This document shows, one piece after another, positions 27,600-35,381 of a stretch of 46,081 bases of DNA. Numbering within the stretch: the stretch's first letter is position 1; each line of letters starts with the position of its first letter. A program made the translations under genes and the position numbers. This stretch comes from Akkermansiaceae bacterium (GTDB lineage Bacteria > Verrucomicrobiota > Verrucomicrobiia > Verrucomicrobiales > Akkermansiaceae). The notes below the pieces were generated by a model. That model was not told the DNA's origin and searched no databases. It worked only from the letters and a program-made list of their open reading frames with translations. Location of the stretch: positions 1 to 46,081 of the forward strand of contig CAILVZ010000150.1 in NCBI GenBank assembly GCA_903837825.1. The letters run 5' to 3'.

Positions 27600-28490
27600 T
27601 CAATGACCCATCATCGCCGCGAAATGGAACGCGGCCGCGAATAAAATCAACTGCACGCCGCCCAGCGCAAGCAAGCGGTTGAATGCAGGTCCCGGTGGGA
27701 AGGTGAGCACGCCCCAGCTGATTCGCAGCCCGATGAGAAAAACCGGAGCGCCGGCGATCGCGAGTGCCGGTTGGCCCAGCGCGATCCAGCCGAGGCCGAC
27801 GAACACCGCGAATTTCACCTCGAGCCAGATCGTCGCCACCGCGAACTTCGGCCCGAAACGGACGGCGAGCGTGCGCTTGCCCGTCAGCGTGTCCTCCTCA
27901 CGATCTCGCAGGTTGTTGATGGAAATCAAAATCGCAGAAAGCAGGCCGATTTGCAGGCCTAACAGAAGTGCCTCGCGCGGCCACTCCCCGGTCTGGATGA
28001 AGACCGTGCCAGTGACCGCGACAAGACCGAAAAACCCGATGACGAACAACTCCCCCATCCCGCGATACGCCAATGGAAATGGCCCGCCGGTGTAGCCGTA
28101 GGCAAGAAACAACGAGGGCAACCCAATCGCAATGATCGGCCAGCCGCGCGCCTGATAGAGAACCACCCCGCAAGCGATCGCGATGCCGAGAAACCCATTG
28201 GCAAGCAACATCACCGCAGCCGGTTTCATCATGCCTGCGGCCGTGACGCGGGTGGGCCCGAGCCTGCGGTCCGTGTCCGCGCCTTTGCGAGCGTCAATGG
28301 CATCATTGAAAAAGTTGGTTGCGATCTGGATGGCGATGGCGCCGCCCAACGTGCAAACCGCGAGGGCGATGTTGAAATGGCCACTGAGTTTCCAAGCCAA
28401 GACGCAACCTGCCCACACGGGCACGATGGCAGCCGGCAGCGTCTTAGGCCGCGCCGCGAGGAAACCCGCTTTCAGGATCGAGGTGCTCAC
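27600..28490 (-). CDS. menA: 1,4-dihydroxy-2-naphthoate octaprenyltransferase (MenA)
   Basis: A polytopic prenyltransferase of about 296 residues. The first Asp-rich motif NFFNDAIDARKGADTDRR and the second NNLRDREEDTLTGKRTLAVR match MenA/UbiA, with eight or nine hydrophobic helices. It attaches the isoprenoid tail to DHNA in menaquinone synthesis, in the inner membrane. The start is uncertain: a GTG at 28490 gives MSTSILKAGFLAARPKTLPA, the typical family N-terminus, while the frame is open to a TTG at 28571. No ATG is available. It is the first gene of the menA-menC-menE operon and diverges from a LOG-family gene. Men genes for earlier and later steps (menF, D, H, B) are not in the window. 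Confidence 0.9.
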   Translation of the reverse strand: MSTSILKAGFLAARPKTLPAAIVPVWAGCVLAWKLSGHFNIALAVCTLGGAIAIQIATNFFNDAIDARKGADTDRRLGPTRVTAAGMMKPAAVMLLANGFLGIAIACGVVLYQARGWPIIAIGLPSLFLAYGYTGGPFPLAYRGMGELFVIGFFGLVAVTGTVFIQTGEWPREALLLGLQIGLLSAILISINNLRDREEDTLTGKRTLAVRFGPKFAVATIWLEVKFAVFVGLGWIALGQPALAIAGAPVFLIGLRISWGVLTFPPGPAFNRLLALGGVQLILFAAAFHFAAMMGH

Positions 28491-28613
28491 GGGCCCAGTG
28501 AAACCCGATCTGGCCGACGAATCGACATCATTTCGCACCAAGCATGCAGGTTCTTGCGGTGCGGTCACCAAATCGTTTTTTCCAATCCGCTGAAATTGTG
28601 GTAAAACTCGAGA

Positions 28614-29426
28614 ATGGCTGAGGATCCCATCGCGTGCCCCAAATTCCCCCAGGTGGCCGAACCGATCACCGAAAAGGAGATGACCGAGCAGGAAATCTTC
28701 GAATTGGACATGCCTGACCGGAGCCTGTTGTCAGGTCCCAGCTCACGGCTTCGCGACCTAAGCACCCTCATCCGCGTGGCCAAGGATCTTCTAACAGGAT
28801 TTCGCACGCTGCATTTCGCGGGGCCATGCGTGACCATCTTCGGATCGGCGCGGATCAAGCCCGGGAGCGAGGCCTATGAGTTGGCGCGCAAGATGGGAGC
28901 GGCGTGTGCTCGACTCGGATTCACCGTGGTCACAGGCGGCGGCCCGGGCGTGATGCAGGGCGGAAACCAAGGGGCCATGGATGCCGGCGGACGCTCGGTG
29001 GGCGTGAACATTGAATTGCCCGTCGAGCAATCGATCAACCCCTATGTCCAACGGTCGGTGATGATGCGTTATTTTTTCACCCGTAAGGTGGTATTGGTGA
29101 AATACTCCTATGCCTTCATTTTTTTGCCCGGTGGTGCGGGGACCATGGATGAAATGTTCGAGACCATGACCTTGATTCAGACGGGCAAGCTGAAGATTTT
29201 CCCAATCGTTCTCATGGGCAAGGCCTACTGGCAGCCTCTCATGGATTTCATCCACGGGATGGCGGCGAAGGGCATGATCGGCGCGGACGATCCTGAGCTC
29301 ATTTTCTTCACGGATGATGTGGACGAAGCCAGCGCCTACTTGCAGAGACATGCGGTCCGGCAGTTTGGCTTGCGCCGCAAGAGGGCACCAAGGGCGATCC
29401 GCATCCTAGGCGAAAAACCCCTCTAA
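28614..29426 (+). CDS. LOG-family (TIGR00730) nucleotide-phosphoribohydrolase-like protein
   Basis: A 270-residue Rossmann-like cytoplasmic protein with the LOG signature PGGAGTMDE at 172-180 and the GGGPGVMQGGNQGAMDAGG loop at 108-126. LOG proteins cleave the ribose from nucleoside monophosphates such as cytokinin or AMP (PpnN-type); older annotation calls them lysine decarboxylase-like without support. The N-terminal 60 residues (MPDRSLLSGPSSRLRDLSTLI) resemble the extension of longer bacterial PpnN-like members. The gene stops 2 bp before the stop of the convergent uracil-DNA glycosylase-like gene, an exceptionally tight arrangement. Confidence 0.85.
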   Translation: MAEDPIACPKFPQVAEPITEKEMTEQEIFELDMPDRSLLSGPSSRLRDLSTLIRVAKDLLTGFRTLHFAGPCVTIFGSARIKPGSEAYELARKMGAACARLGFTVVTGGGPGVMQGGNQGAMDAGGRSVGVNIELPVEQSINPYVQRSVMMRYFFTRKVVLVKYSYAFIFLPGGAGTMDEMFETMTLIQTGKLKIFPIVLMGKAYWQPLMDFIHGMAAKGMIGADDPELIFFTDDVDEASAYLQRHAVRQFGLRRKRAPRAIRILGEKPL

Positions 29427-29428
29427 CA

Positions 29429-30328
29429 TCAGGCCTTCGGGAGGAAATACCCCTGCTGTTTGGTCGAAATCGGCAGATCGATTTTTTCCATCACCGCAAG
29501 CATGTCCTCCCAGATTTGGCGTTTCGTTTGTTGGTCGCCGCCGCTTTGCATGAGATGGCTCGGATGGTAGGTGACGCGCACGGCGGTGCCTTCAAGCTCG
29601 TGCCACGTCCCGCGCAGATTGGCCACCGACTCGGCGAGGCCTAACAGACCTTCTGCGGCTTTCTCACCCAGCGCGATCACACAGGTCGGGCGGATGATCT
29701 GAATCTCCGCGCGAAGGAACGGAAGAAATACCGCGACTTCCTCCGCGTTGGGCATGCGGTTGTTGGTCGTTTGTCGAGGGGCTGAGGGCCGGAACTTGAC
29801 GAGGTTGGAAATATAGACCTCCTCGCGTGTGAGTCCCATCGCCTTGAGGATATCGGTAAGCTTCTGCCCCGCGGGACCCGCAAAGGGCTTGCCCTCGCGC
29901 TCGTCTTGGTGGCGCGGTGCCTCACCAACCAACATGATCCGTGCATCGGGATTCCCCTCGGAGAAAACCATGACGTCGCGCAGCGATCCCAACGCCTTGG
30001 CGGGTGCCCAGTTTTTCGCCTGCCGTTTCAGGGACTCCAATTTTTCCGCTCGCGTGCCACCGCCGACTACAAGCTCCGTCGCCGCAGGGACTGACGGCAC
30101 ATCATTTCCATCATCTAACAAATCTTCCGCGGGCTTGGGCGGTGGCGCAACCGATGCAACCGTAGGATCTGGAGACGGTGGCCGTGGCGGTGGTGCTTGG
30201 CCGCCTTTGCTTCTAACAAAAATTTCCCGCAGAGAAACCCGGGCCGCTTCATCGAGGTGGACGTGAGTCACCCCGCGAGCCTGCTCGGCTTGCAAGAATT
30301 CGAGAAGGACATCGACCGGACGAATCAC
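29429..30328 (-). CDS. Family 4-like uracil-DNA glycosylase without Fe-S ligands
   Basis: A 299-residue protein. Residues about 115-285 form the UDG fold: motif GEAPRHQDE (135-143), GKPFAGPAGQKL, NLVKFRP and the C-terminal HPSHL (255-259). These match family 4/SPO1-related glycosylases that remove uracil from DNA. Family 4 normally holds a [4Fe-4S] cluster on four cysteines, including one in VVKCRP; here that place is Phe, and the only cysteine in the protein is C216. Residues 45-80 are a proline-rich low-complexity linker (PPPRPPSPDP, APPPKP) joining an N-terminal DVLLEFLQ helix region to the catalytic domain. It starts with GTG and is convergent with the LOG gene. Activity on uracil is therefore unproven. 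Confidence 0.8.
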   Translation of the reverse strand: MIRPVDVLLEFLQAEQARGVTHVHLDEAARVSLREIFVRSKGGQAPPPRPPSPDPTVASVAPPPKPAEDLLDDGNDVPSVPAATELVVGGGTRAEKLESLKRQAKNWAPAKALGSLRDVMVFSEGNPDARIMLVGEAPRHQDEREGKPFAGPAGQKLTDILKAMGLTREEVYISNLVKFRPSAPRQTTNNRMPNAEEVAVFLPFLRAEIQIIRPTCVIALGEKAAEGLLGLAESVANLRGTWHELEGTAVRVTYHPSHLMQSGGDQQTKRQIWEDMLAVMEKIDLPISTKQQGYFLPKA

Positions 30329-30402
30329 AGCGCGATGCTAGCGGCTTGCCTGCGATGGTGCAACTGTGGGATTTGGCAATCCCCCGCGGCTTGGCAAAAT
30401 TT

Positions 30403-30846
30403 TCACTGAGCGAAACTCAGTTGGTCGTCGGCTTCGAGGTAGTCGAACAAGGTGCTTGCGGCTGGGTCGATCCCCGCTTCCGCACAAACGCCGACGAACC
30501 AGTCTTTCTTGTCGGGATGGTCAAACGGGCGCGAGGCTTCGACGCCGTCAGACCAAGCGACCTTTTCTTCTTCGGTCTTAGGAGTGCCATGAGCATCGAT
30601 CCAAGAGGCGACTTCTTCGTCGCTGTTGCCCGCCTCGAGCAAGGTTGAGATTTCTGTGCCCGTGACGCCCTTGAAGCCAAAGAGGAATTGGTCGAGCGGG
30701 CAGTCGAAGTGGTATTCGCCGCTGGTTCCCGCGATGGCGGCGCGGCCTTTGTCGAGCGCGCGGGCAAGGATGACGTAGCCGCCGACGCGAATGCGCGGGC
30801 TGGATGGGGCTTCTTTGGTGAGGTCTTTGGCAGGAATTGAATTCAT
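30403..30846 (-). CDS. DUF5069 domain protein
   Basis: A 147-residue protein starting MNSIPAKDLTKEAPSSPR. The segments AKDLTKEAP, GGYVILARALDKGRA, GTSGEYHFDCPLDQFLFGFKG and a late DDQLSF tail match DUF5069, small proteins with unknown function common in Verrucomicrobia and Planctomycetes. A W-rich end (EEKVAWSDGVEASRPFDHP) is conserved in the family. It lies 41 bp downstream of thrC on the same strand, so it may be transcribed with the threonine genes. There is no signal peptide. The function is unknown. Confidence 0.8.
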   Translation of the reverse strand: MNSIPAKDLTKEAPSSPRIRVGGYVILARALDKGRAAIAGTSGEYHFDCPLDQFLFGFKGVTGTEISTLLEAGNSDEEVASWIDAHGTPKTEEEKVAWSDGVEASRPFDHPDKKDWFVGVCAEAGIDPAASTLFDYLEADDQLSFAQ

Positions 30847-30887
30847 GAGATGGGTGGTGGTTTGGTGAGTTGGTAAGTTGGGAAATA

Positions 30888-32195
30888 TTAAAGGGCGATG
30901 AGGCCTTGGAGCCACTCGCGGAAAACGGCTGAATCTGCCGAGAGGAGAGTAGCTACCTTATCTTGATTTGCCAAAATGGCAAGACGTTCGGGAATTTCCA
31001 CGCAGTTTGCCCCAAGCTCTGCCTCCATGACGTCGAGGAACTTCGCAGGGTGTGCGGTCTCGAGCGTGATGGTTGCACTGGTCGGGTGCGCCGCACGCCA
31101 TTGCTGAGCCGCCAACCAGCCGACCGCGCCGTGGGGGTCGATCTCGTAATCGCGCAGCGCCTTGACCGTACGGATGGCGGCACGGGTCTGATCGTCCGAA
31201 AATGCCATACCCGAAATGCGGGTCTTCATTTTCTCCCACGATCCGCCGAAAAGCGCCTGCATGCGGACGAAGTTCGACGGTGCACCGACGTCCATCGCAT
31301 TGGAAATCGTCTGGACGCTTGGGCGTGGCGAGTATTGGCCACTGCGCAGGAATTCTGGGACCACGTCATTGCGGTTGGTGGCGGCGACGAATTGCTCGAC
31401 GCGCAGACCGAGCTGCATCGCGAGCAGGCCGGCAGTGAGGTTGCCGAAGTTGCCCGACGGGATGACAAAGGTCGGATCGACCCCCACCGGCAACTGGCGG
31501 GCGGCGTGAAGGTAGTAAAAACTTTGCGGCACGAGGCGCGCGAGGTTGATCGAGTTGGCAGAGGTCAGGTTGAGGCGCTCCGAGAGCTCGCGGTCGAGAA
31601 ATGCCGATTTGACCAGCGCCTGGCAGTCATCGAATGACCCTTGGATCTCAAGCGCGGTGATGTTTCCACCGAGTGCGGTGAGTTGTTTTTCCTGGAGTCC
31701 TGAAACCTTACCTTGCGGGTAGAGGATGATCACCCGGGTGTTCGGGACGTGGTGGAATGCCGAGGCAACCGCCCCGCCCGTGTCGCCAGAGGTCGCGACC
31801 AACACCGTCAGCTCACGATCATCATCGCGGGTGAGCCACGCCATCAGCCGGGCCATGAAGCGCGCCCCGAAGTCCTTGAACGCGAGCGTGGGCCCATGGA
31901 ACAACTCGAGCACATGATCGCCCGGACCAAGCGTCACCAACGGCGCGTCAAACGCAACCGTGCCATCGACGATGTCGCGCAAGGCATCCGCCGACACATC
32001 CTCATGGAAAAATGCATTTGCCACCGCAAAGCCAAGCTCCTGAAAGCTCAGGTCTCGCCAATTTTCCCAGAACTCCTCGCCGAGCACTGGCAACACATCG
32101 GGCATGTAAAGCCCGTTGTCCGGCGGCAACGAGCGGAGAATCGCCTCCTTGAGGTCGACGCGGTGGGCGGGGTTGTTCGTGGAATGGTAGTGCAC
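30888..32195 (-). CDS. thrC: Threonine synthase
   Basis: A 435-residue PLP enzyme (fold type II). The PLP lysine is K107 in PTLAFKDFGAR, with the ATSGDTGGAVASAF phosphate-binding loop and the N-terminal DNGLYMPDVLP region typical of the long (E. coli-type) threonine synthases. It converts O-phosphohomoserine to threonine. The start is a GTG at 32195 with no ATG nearby. It lies 69 bp after thrB (homoserine kinase) on the same strand, so the last two steps of threonine synthesis form one operon. The first committed gene (thrA/hom) is not in the window. No attenuator-like leader of Thr codons is visible before thrB. Confidence 0.95.
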   Translation of the reverse strand: MHYHSTNNPAHRVDLKEAILRSLPPDNGLYMPDVLPVLGEEFWENWRDLSFQELGFAVANAFFHEDVSADALRDIVDGTVAFDAPLVTLGPGDHVLELFHGPTLAFKDFGARFMARLMAWLTRDDDRELTVLVATSGDTGGAVASAFHHVPNTRVIILYPQGKVSGLQEKQLTALGGNITALEIQGSFDDCQALVKSAFLDRELSERLNLTSANSINLARLVPQSFYYLHAARQLPVGVDPTFVIPSGNFGNLTAGLLAMQLGLRVEQFVAATNRNDVVPEFLRSGQYSPRPSVQTISNAMDVGAPSNFVRMQALFGGSWEKMKTRISGMAFSDDQTRAAIRTVKALRDYEIDPHGAVGWLAAQQWRAAHPTSATITLETAHPAKFLDVMEAELGANCVEIPERLAILANQDKVATLLSADSAVFREWLQGLIAL

Positions 32196-32264
32196 GGCGA
32201 AGAAAGCGCTGATGTTTCAGGATGGAATCGCTGGTCTAGAATGCGAGGGTGGGTACCGGCCCCC

Positions 32265-33206
32265 TCACTCGATCACATGGACGCCACGGGGATTGATCCT
32301 TGAGACATAAGACTGGTTTTCGATCGGGATCGAAGCGAAGACCTTGGTGATGGCCTCGGCGACCTTGCGAGCGACTTCCTCGCCCTCGCAGAGCGCGAAG
32401 ACCGAAGGTCCGGCACCAGAGATCGAGAAGCCGAGGGCACCCGCAGCGAGGGCGGCACGCTTGGCCCGGTAGAATTCTGGGATGAGTTTCTGGCGGCGCG
32501 GTTCGGCGATCACGTCGTGGATCGAGCGGGAAATCAAACCGTAGTCTTCTTGGATCAAGCCGCAAAGGAGCCCTCCAAGATTACCGATCTGTTGGGTCGC
32601 ATTTTCGAGCGGGATTTCCTTCGGCAGAATCTCGCGAGCGACTTTCGTTAGAATTTCGATGTCTGGGTGGACCACCGCCGCCCAGAGGTTCTTGGGCGCG
32701 GGGATTTGCGCGAAGTCGAGTTCGTCGTTCGAGCGGATGAACACGATGCCACCAAAGAGACAAGGCGCCACGTTGTCGGCGTGCCAGGCACCATCCGCCG
32801 AGGCTTCGCCCGCCATCGCGAATGGCAGCAGTTGTTTTTTGCTCAGCGGGTTGCCGATGAGCTGGTTCACCGCGAAGGCACCCGCGACCGCTGAGGCAGA
32901 CGAAGAACCCAGCCCCGAGCCGAACGGCATCTTCTTGTGGATCTCCATTTCGATCCCGCGGTCGGTCATGCCGAGATGCCTGAGGAGGTCGAGCGCAGCG
33001 ACGCCCGCACAGTTTTGCGTGGGGTTTTTCGGAAGTTTGCCATCGTCACCAGTGATTTTGGTGATGTGCAGTCCGGGCTTATCGCAGTGGCGGACGACAA
33101 TTTCATCGCCAGGCGAGTCGATGGCGAAGCCGAGGACATCGTAGCCACAGGCGACGTTGGCCACCGTGGCGGGGGCGAAAACACGAATTTCAGAACCGTT
33201 GGACAT
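32265..33206 (-). CDS. thrB: Homoserine kinase
   Basis: A 313-residue GHMP-superfamily kinase. The N-terminal motif FAPATVANVACGYDVLGFA and the ATP loop PFGSGLGSSSASA at 94-106 are diagnostic; SISGAGPSVFALC is the third GHMP motif. It phosphorylates homoserine for ThrC, which follows 69 bp downstream. The ATG at 33206 has no visible Shine-Dalgarno. The length is normal for the family. Confidence 0.96.
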   Translation of the reverse strand: MSNGSEIRVFAPATVANVACGYDVLGFAIDSPGDEIVVRHCDKPGLHITKITGDDGKLPKNPTQNCAGVAALDLLRHLGMTDRGIEMEIHKKMPFGSGLGSSSASAVAGAFAVNQLIGNPLSKKQLLPFAMAGEASADGAWHADNVAPCLFGGIVFIRSNDELDFAQIPAPKNLWAAVVHPDIEILTKVAREILPKEIPLENATQQIGNLGGLLCGLIQEDYGLISRSIHDVIAEPRRQKLIPEFYRAKRAALAAGALGFSISGAGPSVFALCEGEEVARKVAEAITKVFASIPIENQSYVSRINPRGVHVIE

Positions 33207-33288
33207 ATTGCGACATCAGGTGATTGGGCGCGAATTGTGCGCGCGGGACTCCCGCTTGTTCAAGCCTAGAAAACTGATACCGCAGAAC

Positions 33289-33816
33289 TTAGAAAGGCCA
33301 CCAGCCTGTGCGCTTCCGCTTGTATGGCCCATCGCCGACTGAAAGCACCTTCAGGTGCGTGCGGGTGAGCCCGTCACCGTGGAAGCCAAGCTTCTTCGCC
33401 GCACGGGGTGTGAGGTCGAGAATCCGGCCTGGAATGAACGGCCCGCGATCATTGATCCGGACGTTGAGCGACTTGCCATTCTCGAGGTTGGTGACTTGCA
33501 CGACGCAGGGCAGTGGGAGAGTCTTGTGCGCTCCGGAAAGGTGCCACGGCATGACCTTTTCACCGAGCGAGGTGGTCCCGCGCTTGAGACCGAAAAACGC
33601 GGACTCGTCATACCAAGAGCAGGTCCCCGTTTCCTCAAACTTCAGGGCTCGGTCGACACTCATCGGTTGGTAGTTCTGACCTCGCACCTTGTATGAGCGC
33701 GTCATGTATCCGGAATACCTACCCGAAAGCGACGAGCATGACGTAGAAACCAAAACCGCCATGCCACTCACAGCGGCAAGGCGGAAAAATGAACGACTGA
33801 AACGTGAACGGATCAC
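33289..33816 (-). CDS. rlpA: RlpA-like septal-ring lipoprotein / lytic transglycosylase
   Basis: A 175-residue lipoprotein with a signal ending in STSC (C27 lipidated). The double-psi beta-barrel domain (about 60-165) shows SWYDESAFFGLKRG, an RINDRGPF motif with the acidic catalytic D, and RILDLTPRAAKKLGF. RlpA proteins bind denuded glycan at division sites and some cleave it. The protein ends with the barrel; there is no C-terminal SPOR domain. The GTG start overlaps the stop of the HU/IHF-like gene by 4 bp (GTGA), so the two are translated from one mRNA. Confidence 0.88.
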   Translation of the reverse strand: MIRSRFSRSFFRLAAVSGMAVLVSTSCSSLSGRYSGYMTRSYKVRGQNYQPMSVDRALKFEETGTCSWYDESAFFGLKRGTTSLGEKVMPWHLSGAHKTLPLPCVVQVTNLENGKSLNVRINDRGPFIPGRILDLTPRAAKKLGFHGDGLTRTHLKVLSVGDGPYKRKRTGWWPF

Positions 33817-34145
33817 GACTTACGCTTCCGGATGACTTGGAGGGTCGTGGCGACCTTGTCCTTCATCTCCTTACCGGGCTTGAACTTCACCGCTGCCCGC
33901 GCAGGGATCACCACATCCTTGCTTGGATCCTTCGGATTGCGGCCGATCTTGGCCTTCATCTCGCGCACTTGGAATGCACCGAAATTCCGCATGACCACGG
34001 TGTCGCCATGCGCAAGTGAATCGGTAACCTCATCGATGAGTGTCTGGACGATCTCGAGTACGTCCTGTTGGGTAATCTCAAGTCCCTTTGATCCGAGTTT
34101 ATCGGTAATCTTGATGACGAGTTCGCGTTTGGTAATAGTGGCCAT
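33813..34145 (-). CDS. HU/IHF-family DNA-binding protein
   Basis: A 110-residue histone-like protein. The N-terminal helices carry TKRELVIKITDKLG, and the beta-arm has RNFGAFQVREMKAKIGRNPKDPSKDVVIPARAAVKFKPGKEM, with the IHF/HU proline (in GRNPK) that bends DNA. A slightly extended tail (VIRKRKS) adds basic charge. It binds and bends DNA in the nucleoid. Whether it acts as HU or IHF-like cannot be judged from one gene. Its stop overlaps the rlpA start. Confidence 0.93.
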   Translation of the reverse strand: MATITKRELVIKITDKLGSKGLEITQQDVLEIVQTLIDEVTDSLAHGDTVVMRNFGAFQVREMKAKIGRNPKDPSKDVVIPARAAVKFKPGKEMKDKVATTLQVIRKRKS

Positions 34146-34213
34146 GTAAAAAAGCGTTTAACGTTGGGTAACTGGTGTGAGTGAAGCATTGAACGGGCAG
34201 ACTTGTCCCGCCT

Positions 34214-34239
34214 AAAATCGTTGAATCCGATGCGATTTT
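34214..34239. promoter_or_regulatory. Inverted repeat upstream of the HU/IHF-like gene
   Basis: AAAATCG and CGATTTT form a perfect 7 bp inverted repeat with a 12 base spacer, about 70 bp upstream of the HU/IHF-like ATG. It could be a repressor site or a leader hairpin; HU-type genes are often autoregulated. No further copy was seen. Confidence 0.3.
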
Positions 34240-34282
34240 CGTGCCAGCGTCGAAAGAAATTCAAAGATGACTGAATCGTCAG

Positions 34283-34302
34283 AAAAAACGGAATATTCCG
34301 TT
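34283..34302 (-). terminator. Rho-independent terminator after RNase HIII
   Basis: The 16 bp palindrome AACGGAATATTCCGTT at 34287-34302 lies in the gap below the rnhC stop (34340). Read on the minus strand it forms a 6 bp stem with an ATAT loop, followed directly by a run of six T on that strand (A-tract 34283-34288). It should end rnhC transcription before the HU-rlpA operon. Confidence 0.65.
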
Positions 34303-34339
34303 AAATTCGGTGGATGTGAGCCTCTCATAAATTCACCTG

Positions 34340-35251
34340 TTAGGTTTCACTCCTGACACTTTCGGTGGTTTTGAAGTGGAGTTTGGCCACCTTGCCGAGA
34401 GCGTCAGGCCCCTCACGTGCGACCCATTCGCGGGCGGCATGGATCACTGCAGCCGAGGCACCGAGGGGCAGCGCGATGCCGGATGTCGACGAGGTCCGAG
34501 CGATCCAGTCGATGAATGCCTCGCGAGCGAGGATCGACGCGGCAGCAACCGCCGTATCGGATTCGCCCTTGGTGCGTTGGTCAAGTTGGAGCGTGAGGCC
34601 CTTGGAATGAAGCGCCTGTTGAAGGATGTCGGGTTTGGCAAATTGATCGCTCAACGCGCGTGGGCAATCCGGTCGAGCAGCCACTAGGTTCTGGATCGCC
34701 TGCGCGTGACCCCAGGCGAGCAAGCGATTGAGGTTTCTGAACGAGGCTTGCAGGGCATTGTATTTCTCTGGGCTGATGACCACGACCGTGGTGGTGCACC
34801 CGGGAGTGTCACGGATCTTCGCGGCAAGCTGGCGAATGCGGGTGGCGCTGGTGATGCGCTTTGAATCCATGATCCCCGCTTGGATCAACCTCCGAGTGAT
34901 CTCGGCGTCAGTGTAAACCCCCGCAATAACCAAGGGCCCGAAATAGTCGCCCTTGCCACTCTCATCGATTCCGAAGTGAGGCGCAAAGTGCTCGGGATCA
35001 TGCACCTCCTCGTAGCCCAACTTCGCCATCCCTGTCACCTCCGGCTCCAGCGTGAAGCGGATGAAATCTTCCGTCTCTTTCCCTTGAATCAGCACCTTGG
35101 GCCCCTTCTCATAAACGGTGACATTCAACTTGCCCTTGCGAGCCGCAAAGAGCGCGTAAGGCTTCGCTTCAAAATCATAACCCTGCCGATCTAACACCTC
35201 TCGCAGGGTTTCCGCTTGGTGATGAGTAAGCGCTGCGGTGTAGGAGTTCAC
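34340..35251 (-). CDS. rnhC: Ribonuclease HIII
   Basis: A 303-residue type 2 RNase H. The catalytic D96-E97 in GIDESGKGDYFGPLVIAG is the HIII-type (E rather than D), followed by D129 in MDSKRI, D202 in LSDQFAK, and the KGESDTAVAAASILAR motif. The N-terminal domain (about 1-75) is the TBP-like substrate-binding domain that marks HIII and separates it from RnhB. It removes RNA from RNA:DNA hybrids. It starts with GTG at 35251, and a terminator follows its stop. Confidence 0.94.
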   Translation of the reverse strand: MNSYTAALTHHQAETLREVLDRQGYDFEAKPYALFAARKGKLNVTVYEKGPKVLIQGKETEDFIRFTLEPEVTGMAKLGYEEVHDPEHFAPHFGIDESGKGDYFGPLVIAGVYTDAEITRRLIQAGIMDSKRITSATRIRQLAAKIRDTPGCTTTVVVISPEKYNALQASFRNLNRLLAWGHAQAIQNLVAARPDCPRALSDQFAKPDILQQALHSKGLTLQLDQRTKGESDTAVAAASILAREAFIDWIARTSSTSGIALPLGASAAVIHAAREWVAREGPDALGKVAKLHFKTTESVRSET

Positions 35252-35381
35252 GATTGGGAATCCTGAAAAATCGCAGCCTTGAAATCAAGGATGGATCTGG
35301 GCACCACGCCCTGTCCGCGATTCAACCGATTTTCCGCCTTGAACCTTGCTGACCACGCTCAAATCGGAGAGGCTCGCCGCC

